Source of the DNA: Clostridioides mangenotii TR
Lineage (GTDB): Bacteria; Bacillota; Clostridia; Peptostreptococcales; Peptostreptococcaceae
DNA: 61,470 bases
NCBI RefSeq assembly: GCF_000498755.1
Contig: NZ_AXUS01000021.1
Span: 1-61,470, forward strand
Direction: 5' to 3'
In this document: piece by piece, positions 9,659-17,885 of the stretch
How positions within the stretch are numbered: position 1 is the first letter of the stretch
How the letters are laid out: each line of letters opens with the position of its first letter
Notes under the pieces: generated by a model
Told to the model about the DNA's origin: nothing
Seen by the model: the letters and a program-made list of their open reading frames with translations, nothing else
The model's database searches: none
Position numbers and translations under genes: made by a program

Positions 9659-9796
9659 GATTTTGAATAATAGCAATATGATGGGATTTTTGTTGATATG
9701 TAGATACTCGCGCCGTTTTCAGACGCACCTTGTCTGACATGTAGCGAATAACTACATATCAACAAAAGTTCCATCATATTGCTATTATTTAAAATC
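9659..9796 (+). ncRNA. Long three-tier imperfect hairpin element (RNA or repeat element)
   Basis: Two 45-base arms (9659-9703 and 9752-9796) pair with only three mismatches, and all three are G-U pairs when read as plus-strand RNA. The central 48 bases fold again: TCGC/GCGA (9708-9711 with 9744-9747), then TCAGAC/GTCTGA around a 7-base loop. It occupies the gap between divergent murE and an AraC gene. It could be a structured RNA, a leader for the AraC gene, or a MITE-like palindrome. No known RNA family is recognised. Confidence 0.5.
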
Positions 9797-9906
9797 CTCC
9801 TTTCCCCATTATATTGTTATCTATTTGCTAAGTAAATTGCTAATAATGCTTGAAATATTGCAAAAAATGCCCTATTATATATATAAAAACTTATGTGAGG
9901 GTAAAT

Positions 9907-10782
9907 ATGAGAGATAAACATAATAAAATAGGTTATTTAAATGAGGATTTTAAAATATTTAGTATAAACGATAAAAAAGACATAGAATTCGAATACCATC
10001 ATCATGACTTTGACAAGATAATAATTTTTTTAGACGGTGATGTTTCATATTATATAGAAGGTAAACAGTACAAGCTACAACCATTAGATATATTATTTAT
10101 AAGTAACACCGAAATTCATAAACCAGTTATAAATCCTAATATAAATTACAACAGGATAGCAATTTGGATAAACCCAGATTGTTTTCAAAAATACAATAAA
10201 GAAAATAATAACTTAAACAAGTGCTTTGAAATATCTAAAGACAATAAACATTATTTGTTGTCGCTTAGCGATTCTAAAATAGATATTCTAAGAAAATCTA
10301 TTGAACAAATTCAAGATGCCGAAAAAGACTCTGACTTTGGAAGCGATATTCTTAGAAATTCATTATTTTTACAGTTGATGGTATTTTTAAACAGATCTCT
10401 ATTAAACTCTGAAAACGATGATAGAAACGTCAAATACGATAGCACAGTTGAAAATGTACTTTACTACATTGATCAAAATATAGGTAATGATCTTTCTATA
10501 GATACTCTTTCGACAGAATTCTATATAAGTAAATACTACCTTATGAGGAAATTTAAGTCACAAACAGGTACTTCTATACACAATTACATAGTTCAAAAAA
10601 GACTTTTAATAGCTAAGTCCCTGATCAAAGAGGGAAATTTAATGACGGATGTATGCAATAAATGTGGATTTAACGACTACTCTAGCTTTGTTAGGGCTTT
10701 TAAGAAAGCTTATGGAGTTTCTCCAAAAAACTATAAAACTGAAAGCAATTTGTTCGGTGATATAAGTACTACTGATGAATAA
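9907..10782 (+). CDS. AraC-family regulator with cupin-like sensor domain
   Basis: A 291-residue regulator. The N-terminal 150 residues look like an AraC cupin domain (FEYHHHDFDKIIIFLDGDVS, PLDILFISNTEIHKP). The last 100 residues carry two helix-turn-helix motifs (LSTEFYISKYYLMRKFKSQT and MTDVCNKCGFNDYSSFVRAF). The ATG at 9907 with GTGAGGG upstream is preferred to an upstream TTG that lacks a ribosome site. No linked target gene is obvious: murE is divergent and the marR-type operon follows with its own promoter. Cupin AraC proteins usually sense sugars or other small molecules. Confidence 0.8.
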   Translation: MRDKHNKIGYLNEDFKIFSINDKKDIEFEYHHHDFDKIIIFLDGDVSYYIEGKQYKLQPLDILFISNTEIHKPVINPNINYNRIAIWINPDCFQKYNKENNNLNKCFEISKDNKHYLLSLSDSKIDILRKSIEQIQDAEKDSDFGSDILRNSLFLQLMVFLNRSLLNSENDDRNVKYDSTVENVLYYIDQNIGNDLSIDTLSTEFYISKYYLMRKFKSQTGTSIHNYIVQKRLLIAKSLIKEGNLMTDVCNKCGFNDYSSFVRAFKKAYGVSPKNYKTESNLFGDISTTDE

Positions 10783-10811
10783 AAAAATTAATTTAAATTA
10801 TAAAAAAATTA

Positions 10812-10840
10812 TTGACAACTTAAAATGAAAATAATAAAAT
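10812..10840 (+). promoter_or_regulatory. Sigma-A promoter of the MarR-acetyltransferase operon
   Basis: TTGACA (10812-10817), 17-base spacer, TAAAAT (10835-10840), 44 bases before the MarR start codon. Confidence 0.75.
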
Positions 10841-10842
10841 AT

Positions 10843-10862
10843 TACTAAGGCACCTAACTATA
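10843..10862. promoter_or_regulatory. Candidate MarR operator overlapping the transcription start
   Basis: Imperfect palindrome TACTAAGG-CA-CCTAACTA just downstream of the -10 box. A near-identical 12-base word recurs inverted at 11359-11370, upstream of the acetyltransferase. The position suits autorepression by the MarR protein. Confidence 0.45.
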
Positions 10863-10883
10863 TAAAAAATTGAGGTAATTTAA

Positions 10884-11333
10884 ATGCACAAAGAAATATC
10901 AGAAATTTTATTTGATGAGTTTAGGGATTTTGTGATTTTATCAAGACTCAGACAAATAGAATTATTAAAAAAACATAAAATAGGTCGTACGGCTATGAGT
11001 CAAGGAAGACTATTGGAATGTTTACATAGTAACAACGGAATCGCACAAAAAGAACTTTCAGAAATGTTGGAAATTCGACCAGGATCACTAAGTGAGTTAG
11101 TCACAAAAGCCGAAAATAGAAAATTAATCGAAAGAAGAATAAATCCTGATGATAAACGAGTTACAAATATTTTCTTAACTGGAAAAGGGATGCGAGAAGT
11201 TCAAAAATTTATAGTATTGTACAGAGATATGACTAAAGATATATTTGATTCTTTAACTGAAAAAGAACAGTCTACTTTATGTTCGAAACTTAAAGAATTA
11301 AATAAAAGTATAGATTCAAAACTAGATAGGTAA
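10884..11333 (+). CDS. MarR-family transcriptional regulator
   Basis: A 149-residue winged-helix protein. Residues 30-105 contain the MarR core: the recognition helix region AQKELSEMLEIRPGSLSELV and the wing ENRKLIERRINPDDKRVTNI. The DDKR motif is characteristic of MarR wings. It is transcribed with the downstream acetyltransferase from a good sigma-A promoter. The flanking repeated word (10849-10860 and 11359-11370) suggests autoregulation. The ligand cannot be deduced. Confidence 0.88.
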   Translation: MHKEISEILFDEFRDFVILSRLRQIELLKKHKIGRTAMSQGRLLECLHSNNGIAQKELSEMLEIRPGSLSELVTKAENRKLIERRINPDDKRVTNIFLTGKGMREVQKFIVLYRDMTKDIFDSLTEKEQSTLCSKLKELNKSIDSKLDR

Positions 11334-11358
11334 TCTGTATTTTTACTAGTTTACACAT

Positions 11359-11370
11359 TAGTTAGGTACC
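11359..11370. promoter_or_regulatory. Second copy of the candidate MarR operator word
   Basis: TAGTTAGGTACC matches the reverse complement of GGCACCTAACTA at 10849-10860 in 11 of 12 positions. It lies 22 bases before the acetyltransferase start. Confidence 0.4.
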
Positions 11371-11392
11371 AAAGAGAAAAGGAGGAATGTCT

Positions 11393-11944
11393 ATGGCAGG
11401 AAAAATTAAAATAAGACCAATAACATGGGGGTCTAAATCTTATAAACAGGTTTTGGAACTTAGAAATGAAATACTAAATAAACCTTCAAACCTACCTTTG
11501 ATAGAAAGTATGCCTAAAAACGAGAAGAAATTCATTATTTTAGCAGCATATCATAAAAATGAAATCGTAGGTACTTTATCTATCGACAGACTGTCTTCGG
11601 ACGCTGTACAAATTAGACAAGTTGCTATTTCCTCAAAACTACAAGGTCATGGTATTGGAAAAAAATTAATGACTAGTGCAGAAAAAATAGCTAAGTTTTT
11701 TAGATTTAAAAAGATCGTATTAGATGCTAGGGATAACGCATGGAGTTTCTACGAGAAGCTTGGATACTACCCGAGAAGTGATAAAGAGATGTATAAAAAT
11801 GAAGACTTATATATGAAACCTTATGAAAAAGATATCGAGCTTGCAGTCTTTAAATTCAATCACAGAAACGTTATGTTCTACTATCTTATGGATAGAAAAA
11901 TGAAAAATATGTTAAACCCTATTGAAGAAGATCAGACAATTTGA
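11393..11944 (+). CDS. GNAT-family N-acetyltransferase
   Basis: A 183-residue protein with the GNAT acetyl-CoA site: beta-4 VRQVAISSKL-type strand followed by the pyrophosphate loop QGHGIGKKLM (about residues 83-92), then NAWSFYEKLGYYP, the conserved C-terminal Tyr region. The second ATG (11393) is chosen because GGAGG lies 7 bases upstream; the first ATG at 11387 is too close. An extra 40 residues follow the usual GNAT fold. It forms an operon with the MarR regulator, suggesting resistance or detoxification by acetylation. The substrate is unknown. Confidence 0.82.
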   Translation: MAGKIKIRPITWGSKSYKQVLELRNEILNKPSNLPLIESMPKNEKKFIILAAYHKNEIVGTLSIDRLSSDAVQIRQVAISSKLQGHGIGKKLMTSAEKIAKFFRFKKIVLDARDNAWSFYEKLGYYPRSDKEMYKNEDLYMKPYEKDIELAVFKFNHRNVMFYYLMDRKMKNMLNPIEEDQTI

Positions 11945-11972
11945 ATATAATCGATAACACTTCACATAAATA

Positions 11973-12003
11973 AAAAAGCTGATCCAGAAAATCAGCTTTT
12001 TAC
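11973..12003. terminator. Bidirectional terminator between acetyltransferase and proC
   Basis: AAAAGCTGAT / ATCAGCTTTT stem with a 7-base loop, A run on one side and T run on the other; serves both convergent genes. Confidence 0.85.
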
Positions 12004-12017
12004 TATATCATTGATTC

Positions 12018-12815
12018 CTAGTTATTAGCTGTGTTTACAGCATCTATTACAGCATATCTAAATCCATTTTTCTCTAGAGCAGCAACACCTTTAATAGTTG
12101 TTCCACCTGGAGAACAAACACCATCCTTTAACTCGCCAGGGTGCTTTTTAGAATCCAAAGCTAACTTAGCAGAGCCAAGCATCATCTGAGCTACTACTTC
12201 GTAAGATAAGTCTCTTGGAAGTCCATTCATAACAGATGCGTCGCCAAGAGCTTCCATAAATACATCGACAAATGCAGGACTACAACCAGCTACAGTACCA
12301 AATGTACCTAATAATCTTTCTTCAACCTCTACAATACCACCTAATGCCTTAAACATACTCATTACCTTTTCTCTATTTTCCTCTGTGAAATTCTCACTAA
12401 ATGATATACCAGTCATACCTGCATTAACGCTTACAGGTGTATTTGGGATAGCATGTCCTATCGAGAAAGACTCCCCTAATAATGTCTTCATTTCATTCAT
12501 TGAACAACCCGCTGCTACAGATACAATTATAGGATTCGATGTTATTTCAGACTTAAACTTCTCTAACACTTTTAAGACTATATTTGATCCAGTAGCTATA
12601 ACTACAATTTCGCAATCCGAAAAGCTTTTATAATCATTAATTAATGTAAAGTGTAATTTTTCTTGAAGATTTGATGTAGTTTTACTTCTGCCACCTTTTA
12701 CTACTACTGACTCAGCAGGTATGTATTCACTTTTAATTAAACCTTCAATCATGGCTCCACCCATATGTCCTGCTCCAATAAATCCTATTTTCATATTCTT
12801 CATTCCCTTCTTCAT
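12018..12815 (-). CDS. proC: Pyrroline-5-carboxylate reductase
   Basis: A 265-residue enzyme that reduces pyrroline-5-carboxylate to L-proline with NAD(P)H. The N-terminal Rossmann motif is KIGFIGAGHMGGAMIEG. The C-terminal dimer domain carries the ProC signature PGGTTIKGVAALEKNGFRYA. Length fits the family. The exact start is uncertain: ATGs at 12803 and 12794 are also possible, and the last one would begin directly at MKIGF. In clostridia ProC can serve proline synthesis or the proline pool used in Stickland fermentation. Confidence 0.95.
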   Translation of the reverse strand: MKKGMKNMKIGFIGAGHMGGAMIEGLIKSEYIPAESVVVKGGRSKTTSNLQEKLHFTLINDYKSFSDCEIVVIATGSNIVLKVLEKFKSEITSNPIIVSVAAGCSMNEMKTLLGESFSIGHAIPNTPVSVNAGMTGISFSENFTEENREKVMSMFKALGGIVEVEERLLGTFGTVAGCSPAFVDVFMEALGDASVMNGLPRDLSYEVVAQMMLGSAKLALDSKKHPGELKDGVCSPGGTTIKGVAALEKNGFRYAVIDAVNTANN

Positions 12816-12887
12816 AATTGTAATTTATCTTATATACATTATACTTTATTACCCAAACTATTGTAAGTAAACACAAAACAATAAATC

Positions 12888-12977
12888 ACTTAAATCAATT
12901 CAAGTAATTAAAATACTTAAAACACTTGAGATGCTTGAGATACTTAAAACATTTAAGTCACTTGAGATATCTAAAAG
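12888..12977. repeat. Ten-unit degenerate 9-bp tandem repeat
   Basis: Ten consecutive 9-base units around ACTTRARAY (for example ACTTAAAAC, ACTTGAGAT, GCTTGAGAT) fill the gap between proC and the nifJ terminator. One frame is open for about 37 codons but has no start or ribosome site, so coding is unlikely. Confidence 0.7.
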
Positions 12978-13009
12978 AAAGGCGACTTCAATAAATTGAA
13001 GTCGCCTTT
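12978..13009 (-). terminator. Terminator of nifJ
   Basis: GGCGACTTCAAT / ATTGAAGTCGCC class stem 25 bases after the nifJ stop, followed on the minus strand by TTTCTTTT. Confidence 0.85.
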
Positions 13010-13034
13010 TATATTATAAAATATTAATTTTATA

Positions 13035-16000
13035 TTAGTTTCTTTCTGCTAGGATTCTGTATCCTTCGTATCTTTCTTTAGCATCATCTTCAGCCATAGT
13101 GAACAGACCTTCAGCTTGCTCTGGGAATTGTTGTGCTATTGCTGCGTATCTTACTTGTCCAAGTATGAAATCTCTGAAGCTTGCAGATGGAGCCTTAGAA
13201 TCTAAATTAAATCCGCTCTTACCATCTACTTTTTGCTCTGGGTTGTATCTGTATAAATGCCAGTAACCAGCTTTAACAGCTTGCTCTTCATTAGCTACAG
13301 TTCTTCCCATACCTTCTTTTAATCCATGGTTTATACATGGAGCATAAGCTATTATGATAGATGGTCCTTCATGTTTCTCAGCTTCTATAAGTGCTTTAAC
13401 AAATTGGTTTTTGTCTGCTCCTATAGCAACTTGAGCTACATATACGTTACCGTAAGTCATAGCCATCATACCAAGGTCTTTCTTCTTAGACTTTTTACCT
13501 GAAGCTGCGAATTTAGCCATTGCAGCAGCTGGAGTAGCTTTAGAAGCTTGACCACCTGTATTTGAGTAAACCTCTGTATCCATAACAAGTACGTTTACAT
13601 TTTCTCCTGATGCAAGAACATGGTCTAATCCACCGTAACCGATGTCATATGCCCAACCGTCTCCACCGAATATCCATTGAGATCTCTTAACTAGGTAATC
13701 TTTGTTGTTATCTATATCTTTTATTAATTTGATTGCTTCCATTTCTGGGTCAAATTTACTGTAATCGAAGTTTTCTAAGAAGCTTATAACTTTAGCACTT
13801 GCAACTTTAGAAGCTTCCCCATCGTTGAATGCCTCTAACCATTCAGTGTAAGCAGCTCTAGACTCATCACATATTTCCATTTCTAATAATTTCTTCATGT
13901 CTCCAGCTATTTTGTTTCTTAAGTGCTTAACAGCTGTGTACATTCCGAATCCATACTCAGCATTGTCCTCAAATAATGAGTTTGCCCAAGATGGACCTTT
14001 ACCTTCATGGTTCGTAGTATAAGGAGTTGATGGTGCTGATCCTCCCCATATTGAAGAACATCCTGTAGCATTTGCTATCATCATTCTGTCTCCAAATAAT
14101 TGAGTTACTAACTTGACGTAAGCAGTCTCGCCACATCCAGCACAAGCTCCAGAGAACTCAAGTAATGGTTGTCTGAATTGACTTCCTTTAACAGATGTTG
14201 GAGCCATTAAATCACCTTTTGGTGCAACTTTTTCAGGATCGCTTATGTAATCCCAGTTAGCTACTTGCTCGTCAAGTTGTGTTTCGATAGGCTTCATAAC
14301 TAAAGCTTTCTCTTTAGCTGGACAGATGTCAGCACAGTTTCCACAACCAGTACAGTCCATAGTATCTATTTGAATTCTATATTGTAATCCTTCAAATCCT
14401 TTACCAATAGCTTTCTTAGCTGTTAATCCTTCTGGACCATTAGCTATTTCCTCTTCCGTTAATAAGTAAGGTCTTATTGTAGCATGAGGACAAACGAATG
14501 AACATTGGTTACATTGGATACAGTTTTCTATTTGCCACTCAGGAACGTTAACAGCTATACCACGTTTTTCGTATGCAGCTGTTCCTGAAGGGAATGTACC
14601 GTCTTCATATCCGTTGAATGCACTTACTGGTAGATCGTTACCTTTTTGTGCAGTCATTGGTCTTAATATGTTCTTTATAAAGTCTGGCTCTTTTACTTCA
14701 GCTTTTGGAGCATCTACTGCATCTACCCAAGCAGCTGGAACTTCAACTTTAACTAGTGAGTTTATACCAGCATCAACAGCTTTGTAGTTCATGTTTAATA
14801 CTTTTTCACCTTTTTTACCGTAAGCAGCGTCTATTGATTGTTTTAGGTATTTAACAGCATCTTCAACTGGTATTATTTCAGCTAGTTTGAAGAATGCAGA
14901 TTGCATTATCATGTTTATTCTGTTTCCAAGACCGATTTCTTGTCCTAATTTAACAGCGTTAACTGTGTAGAATTGGATATCGTTCTTAGCTATATATTGT
15001 TTCATATGAGCTGGAAGATGTTCTTCTATACCTTCTTGATCCCATATAGTGTTAAGTACGAATGTACCACCTTTTTTAAGACCTTTTAATAAATCGTATT
15101 GGTTAACATATGATTGCTTATGGCAAGCTATGTAATCAGCTTCGTCTATTAGGTAAGTAGATCTTATTGGCTCGTCTCCAAATCTTAAGTGAGACATTGT
15201 TATACCACCAGATTTTTTAGAGTCATAGTCAAAGTATGCTTGAGCATATTTGTTTGTATGGTCTCCGATAATCTTGATAGCTTGTTTGTTAGCTCCAACT
15301 GTACCGTCTGATCCTAATCCCCAGAACTTACATCTTACAGTACCTTTAGAAGCTATCTTAACTTCTTCTTTTACTGGTAATGAAGTATGAGTTACATCAT
15401 CAACTATACCTATAGTGAATCCGTCTCTTGGCTCAGCTGATACTAAGTTATCAAATGCTGCTTTTAGATCTGAAGGAGTAGTATCTTTTGATCCTAATCC
15501 GTATCTTCCACCAACTACTAATGGAGCATTTTCTTTTCCATAGAATACATTTTTAACATCTAAGTATAATGGCTCGCCATTAGCTCCATGCTCTTTAGTT
15601 CTATCAAGTACACAGATTCTTTCTACTGTAGATGGCATAGCATCTAAGAAATGTTTCATAGAGAATGGTCTGTATAAATGAACTTTAACTAAACCGAATT
15701 TCTCTCCGTTTGCATTTGCAAAATCTATAGTTTCTTCTATTGCTTCAGTAACTGATCCCATTGCTACGATTACATGTTTAGCATCAGGTGCTCCGTAGTA
15801 ATCAAATAAACAGTGCTTTCTACCAGTTAAATCGCTCATTTTCTTCATGTTCTTCTCAACTATTCCAACTATGTTGTCATAGTATTTGTTAGAAGCTTCT
15901 CTAGTTTGGAAGTATATATCAGGGTTTTGAGCTGTACCGCGAGTTACAGGACGATTTGGAGATAATGATCCATCTCTAAATGCTTGTACTGCGTCGAAGT

Positions 16001-16586
16001 CTAATAATGAAGCGTATTCTTCATTGTCTAGTAACTCAACCTTTTGTATTTCGTGAGATGTTCTAAATCCATCAAAGAAATGGATAAATGGTAATCTACC
16101 TTCTATTGCAGATAAATGTGCAACAGGAGCTATGTCAGCAACTTCTTGAACTGATCCAGAAGCTAGTAAAACAACACCAGCTGCTCTAGCTGCCATAACA
16201 TCTTGGTGATCTCCGAATATTGATAAAGCTTGTGATGCAAGGGCACGAGCTGTTACGTGGAATACTCCTGGTAATAATTCTCCTGCTACTTTGTACATGT
16301 TTGGTAACATTAATAGTAAACCTTGAGATGCAGTAAATGTAGATGTTAATGCTCCACCTTGAAGAGAACCGTGGAATGCACCAGCTGCTCCCCCTTCAGA
16401 TTGCATTTCAACAACGTCTACAATTTCTCCAAATACATTTTTTCTTCCTTGTGATGCCCACTCGTCAACTAATTCTGCCATAGTTGAAGATGGTGTGATT
16501 GGGTATATAGCCGCTACTTCTGTATACGCGTAAGCAACATGTGCTGCAGCTGTATTACCGTCAACTGTTTTCATAAATTTAGCCAT
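13035..16586 (-). CDS. nifJ: Pyruvate:ferredoxin (flavodoxin) oxidoreductase
   Basis: Single-chain PFOR of 1183 residues that oxidises pyruvate and CoA to acetyl-CoA and CO2, passing electrons to ferredoxin. The N-terminal domain starts VDGNTAAAHVAYAYTEVAAI with YPITPSS. Two 4Fe-4S motifs lie near 690-760 (CIQCNQCSFVCP and CTGCGNCADICP). The C-terminal thiamine-diphosphate domain has CAGCGE and GDGWAYDIGYGGLDHVL. The start at 16586 is chosen because GGGAGG is 9 bases upstream. Codon use suggests high expression. pduL lies upstream on the same strand, so acetyl-CoA can be turned into acetyl-phosphate. Confidence 0.98.
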   Translation of the reverse strand: MAKFMKTVDGNTAAAHVAYAYTEVAAIYPITPSSTMAELVDEWASQGRKNVFGEIVDVVEMQSEGGAAGAFHGSLQGGALTSTFTASQGLLLMLPNMYKVAGELLPGVFHVTARALASQALSIFGDHQDVMAARAAGVVLLASGSVQEVADIAPVAHLSAIEGRLPFIHFFDGFRTSHEIQKVELLDNEEYASLLDFDAVQAFRDGSLSPNRPVTRGTAQNPDIYFQTREASNKYYDNIVGIVEKNMKKMSDLTGRKHCLFDYYGAPDAKHVIVAMGSVTEAIEETIDFANANGEKFGLVKVHLYRPFSMKHFLDAMPSTVERICVLDRTKEHGANGEPLYLDVKNVFYGKENAPLVVGGRYGLGSKDTTPSDLKAAFDNLVSAEPRDGFTIGIVDDVTHTSLPVKEEVKIASKGTVRCKFWGLGSDGTVGANKQAIKIIGDHTNKYAQAYFDYDSKKSGGITMSHLRFGDEPIRSTYLIDEADYIACHKQSYVNQYDLLKGLKKGGTFVLNTIWDQEGIEEHLPAHMKQYIAKNDIQFYTVNAVKLGQEIGLGNRINMIMQSAFFKLAEIIPVEDAVKYLKQSIDAAYGKKGEKVLNMNYKAVDAGINSLVKVEVPAAWVDAVDAPKAEVKEPDFIKNILRPMTAQKGNDLPVSAFNGYEDGTFPSGTAAYEKRGIAVNVPEWQIENCIQCNQCSFVCPHATIRPYLLTEEEIANGPEGLTAKKAIGKGFEGLQYRIQIDTMDCTGCGNCADICPAKEKALVMKPIETQLDEQVANWDYISDPEKVAPKGDLMAPTSVKGSQFRQPLLEFSGACAGCGETAYVKLVTQLFGDRMMIANATGCSSIWGGSAPSTPYTTNHEGKGPSWANSLFEDNAEYGFGMYTAVKHLRNKIAGDMKKLLEMEICDESRAAYTEWLEAFNDGEASKVASAKVISFLENFDYSKFDPEMEAIKLIKDIDNNKDYLVKRSQWIFGGDGWAYDIGYGGLDHVLASGENVNVLVMDTEVYSNTGGQASKATPAAAMAKFAASGKKSKKKDLGMMAMTYGNVYVAQVAIGADKNQFVKALIEAEKHEGPSIIIAYAPCINHGLKEGMGRTVANEEQAVKAGYWHLYRYNPEQKVDGKSGFNLDSKAPSASFRDFILGQVRYAAIAQQFPEQAEGLFTMAEDDAKERYEGYRILAERN

Positions 16587-16727
16587 TAAATACATCCTCC
16601 CTTGTAACTACATTTTTTTCTTTCGCTTATATCAAAACTACCTACCAAAATCATCTAAAATTTAAAATATTATATTAAGTATAAATATATAAATGCACAA
16701 AAATATGCAAATAATCACCTTATCTTT

Positions 16728-16755
16728 ATGATACTACAAATTAAATAAAATCCAA
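16728..16755 (-). promoter_or_regulatory. Possible nifJ promoter
   Basis: On the minus strand TTGGAT (16750-16755), 16-base spacer, TATCAT (16728-16733), about 140 bases before the nifJ start. An AT-rich palindrome with arms ATTTTGAA / TTCAAAAT (16791-16810) lies upstream and could bind a regulator. The rest of 16587-16895 shows no gene. Confidence 0.35.
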
Positions 16756-16895
16756 TTATTTTTTATAAATTTTCAAAATAGTTGTGTTAAATTTTGAAAT
16801 TATTCAAAATAAATAATCGATTTGTCAATCTGCATACATTATATCATAAATTTAAAATTATTCAGTTAAATTTTTCCATAGTAAATAAAGTTTAA

Positions 16896-17465
16896 TTATT
16901 CAGCTATTAGCTCAACTAAATCCCCATTTCTAACAGCTGCAGCATTTCCCTCATCAAGGTCAACGTGCATTTCTAAATTAAACTTATCACTAACTCTAAC
17001 TAAAACATTTTCAAATACTAATGCTCTAGGCCCTGAAGTTTTTATTTTAACAATTTGCTTGTCTTTAACACCAAATTTTTCTGCATCTGCAGTACTCATA
17101 TGGATATGTCTAGCAGCAACAATAACTCCTTCAGCTAAATCAACTTCACCAGCTGGTCCAACTAATTTAACACCTGGAGATCCTGCTAAATCACCTGATT
17201 CTTTTATTGGAGCTTTCACTCCAAGTGAGAATCCATCAGCTAAAGAAACTTCTAGTTGAGTTTTTGGTCTTGCTGGACCTAGTACTCGAACTCCTTTTAT
17301 AGTTCCTTTTGGACCTACTAAATCCACTTTCTCTTCACATGCATATTGCCCTGGTTGAGATAATGGTTTAAATTCTGTTAATTGGTGTCCTTTTCCAAAT
17401 AATACATCTATGTCATTTTGACTTAAATGAATATGTCTATTAGACAATGCTATTGGTAAATTCAT
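16896..17465 (-). CDS. pduL: PduL-type phosphate acyltransferase
   Basis: A 189-residue PduL, which exchanges phosphate with acyl-CoA to give acyl-phosphate. It has two tandem halves, each with a zinc-binding His motif: SNRHIHLS near residue 8 and AARHIHMS near residue 116, plus the conserved GPxGTIKGVRVLGPARPKTQ segment. It lacks the N-terminal shell-targeting peptide of microcompartment PduL and no shell genes are nearby, so it probably acts as the cytosolic phosphotransacetylase. Its position before nifJ supports a pyruvate to acetyl-phosphate role. Confidence 0.95.
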   Translation of the reverse strand: MNLPIALSNRHIHLSQNDIDVLFGKGHQLTEFKPLSQPGQYACEEKVDLVGPKGTIKGVRVLGPARPKTQLEVSLADGFSLGVKAPIKESGDLAGSPGVKLVGPAGEVDLAEGVIVAARHIHMSTADAEKFGVKDKQIVKIKTSGPRALVFENVLVRVSDKFNLEMHVDLDEGNAAAVRNGDLVELIAE

Positions 17466-17524
17466 ATAATACCTCCTATACTACTTGATTTCTTTTAACT
17501 TACTTTTAACCAACTTACACTTCG

Positions 17525-17553
17525 ATTATACATAAAGATTTACATAAAATCAA
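17525..17553 (-). promoter_or_regulatory. Sigma-A promoter of pduL
   Basis: Minus strand TTGATT (17548-17553), 17-base spacer, TATAAT (17525-17530), 60 bases before the pduL start. The remainder of 17466-17885 contains only the hairpin described next. Confidence 0.7.
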
Positions 17554-17801
17554 TTTTATTATAAGACTTAATGTATTTTTTGACAAGTAAATCTCTTAAT
17601 TTTCTAATTTTTCTATAAACTTCTGAAAATTCGTATATACCAAAGCATTGGAATATACTTATCTCTACAATAACTTACATATTTCATGTAATAACATGAA
17701 AATAATATGAAATAAAAGTCAATAATGATCAGTCTTTTTATAGAATAAAGCTATAAACGTTTTCCCCGCTCATTGTTAATTTTTTGTTAAATTGACACAA
17801 A

Positions 17802-17845
17802 AATTTACATCTATTAAAAAAAGTCAATTCAAATAGATGTAAATT
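17802..17845 (-). terminator. Hairpin terminator after the RsbU-like gene
   Basis: Perfect 14-base arms AATTTACATCTATT / AATAGATGTAAATT; on the minus strand it is followed by a run of T, 40 bases beyond the stop of the phosphatase gene. Confidence 0.7.
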
Positions 17846-17885
17846 CAATATATCAATATAAATTTAAATATTAATGTAAATTTCA

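Noticed and set aside
9659-9796. Simple bidirectional terminator
   Set aside because: The structure is far longer than a terminator, has no adjacent T run in the expected place, and does not lie after a gene stop in either direction.
12888-12977. CRISPR array
   Set aside because: Units are contiguous 9-base degenerate repeats without spacers, and no cas genes are present.
16769-16810. CodY box upstream of nifJ
   Set aside because: The best alignment to AATTTTCWGAAAATT matches about 11 of 15 positions, which is common by chance in AT-rich DNA.
17775-17800. Rex (NADH-sensing) operator
   Set aside because: One TTGTTAA half-site is present, but spacing and second half do not fit and it lies downstream of genes rather than at a promoter.
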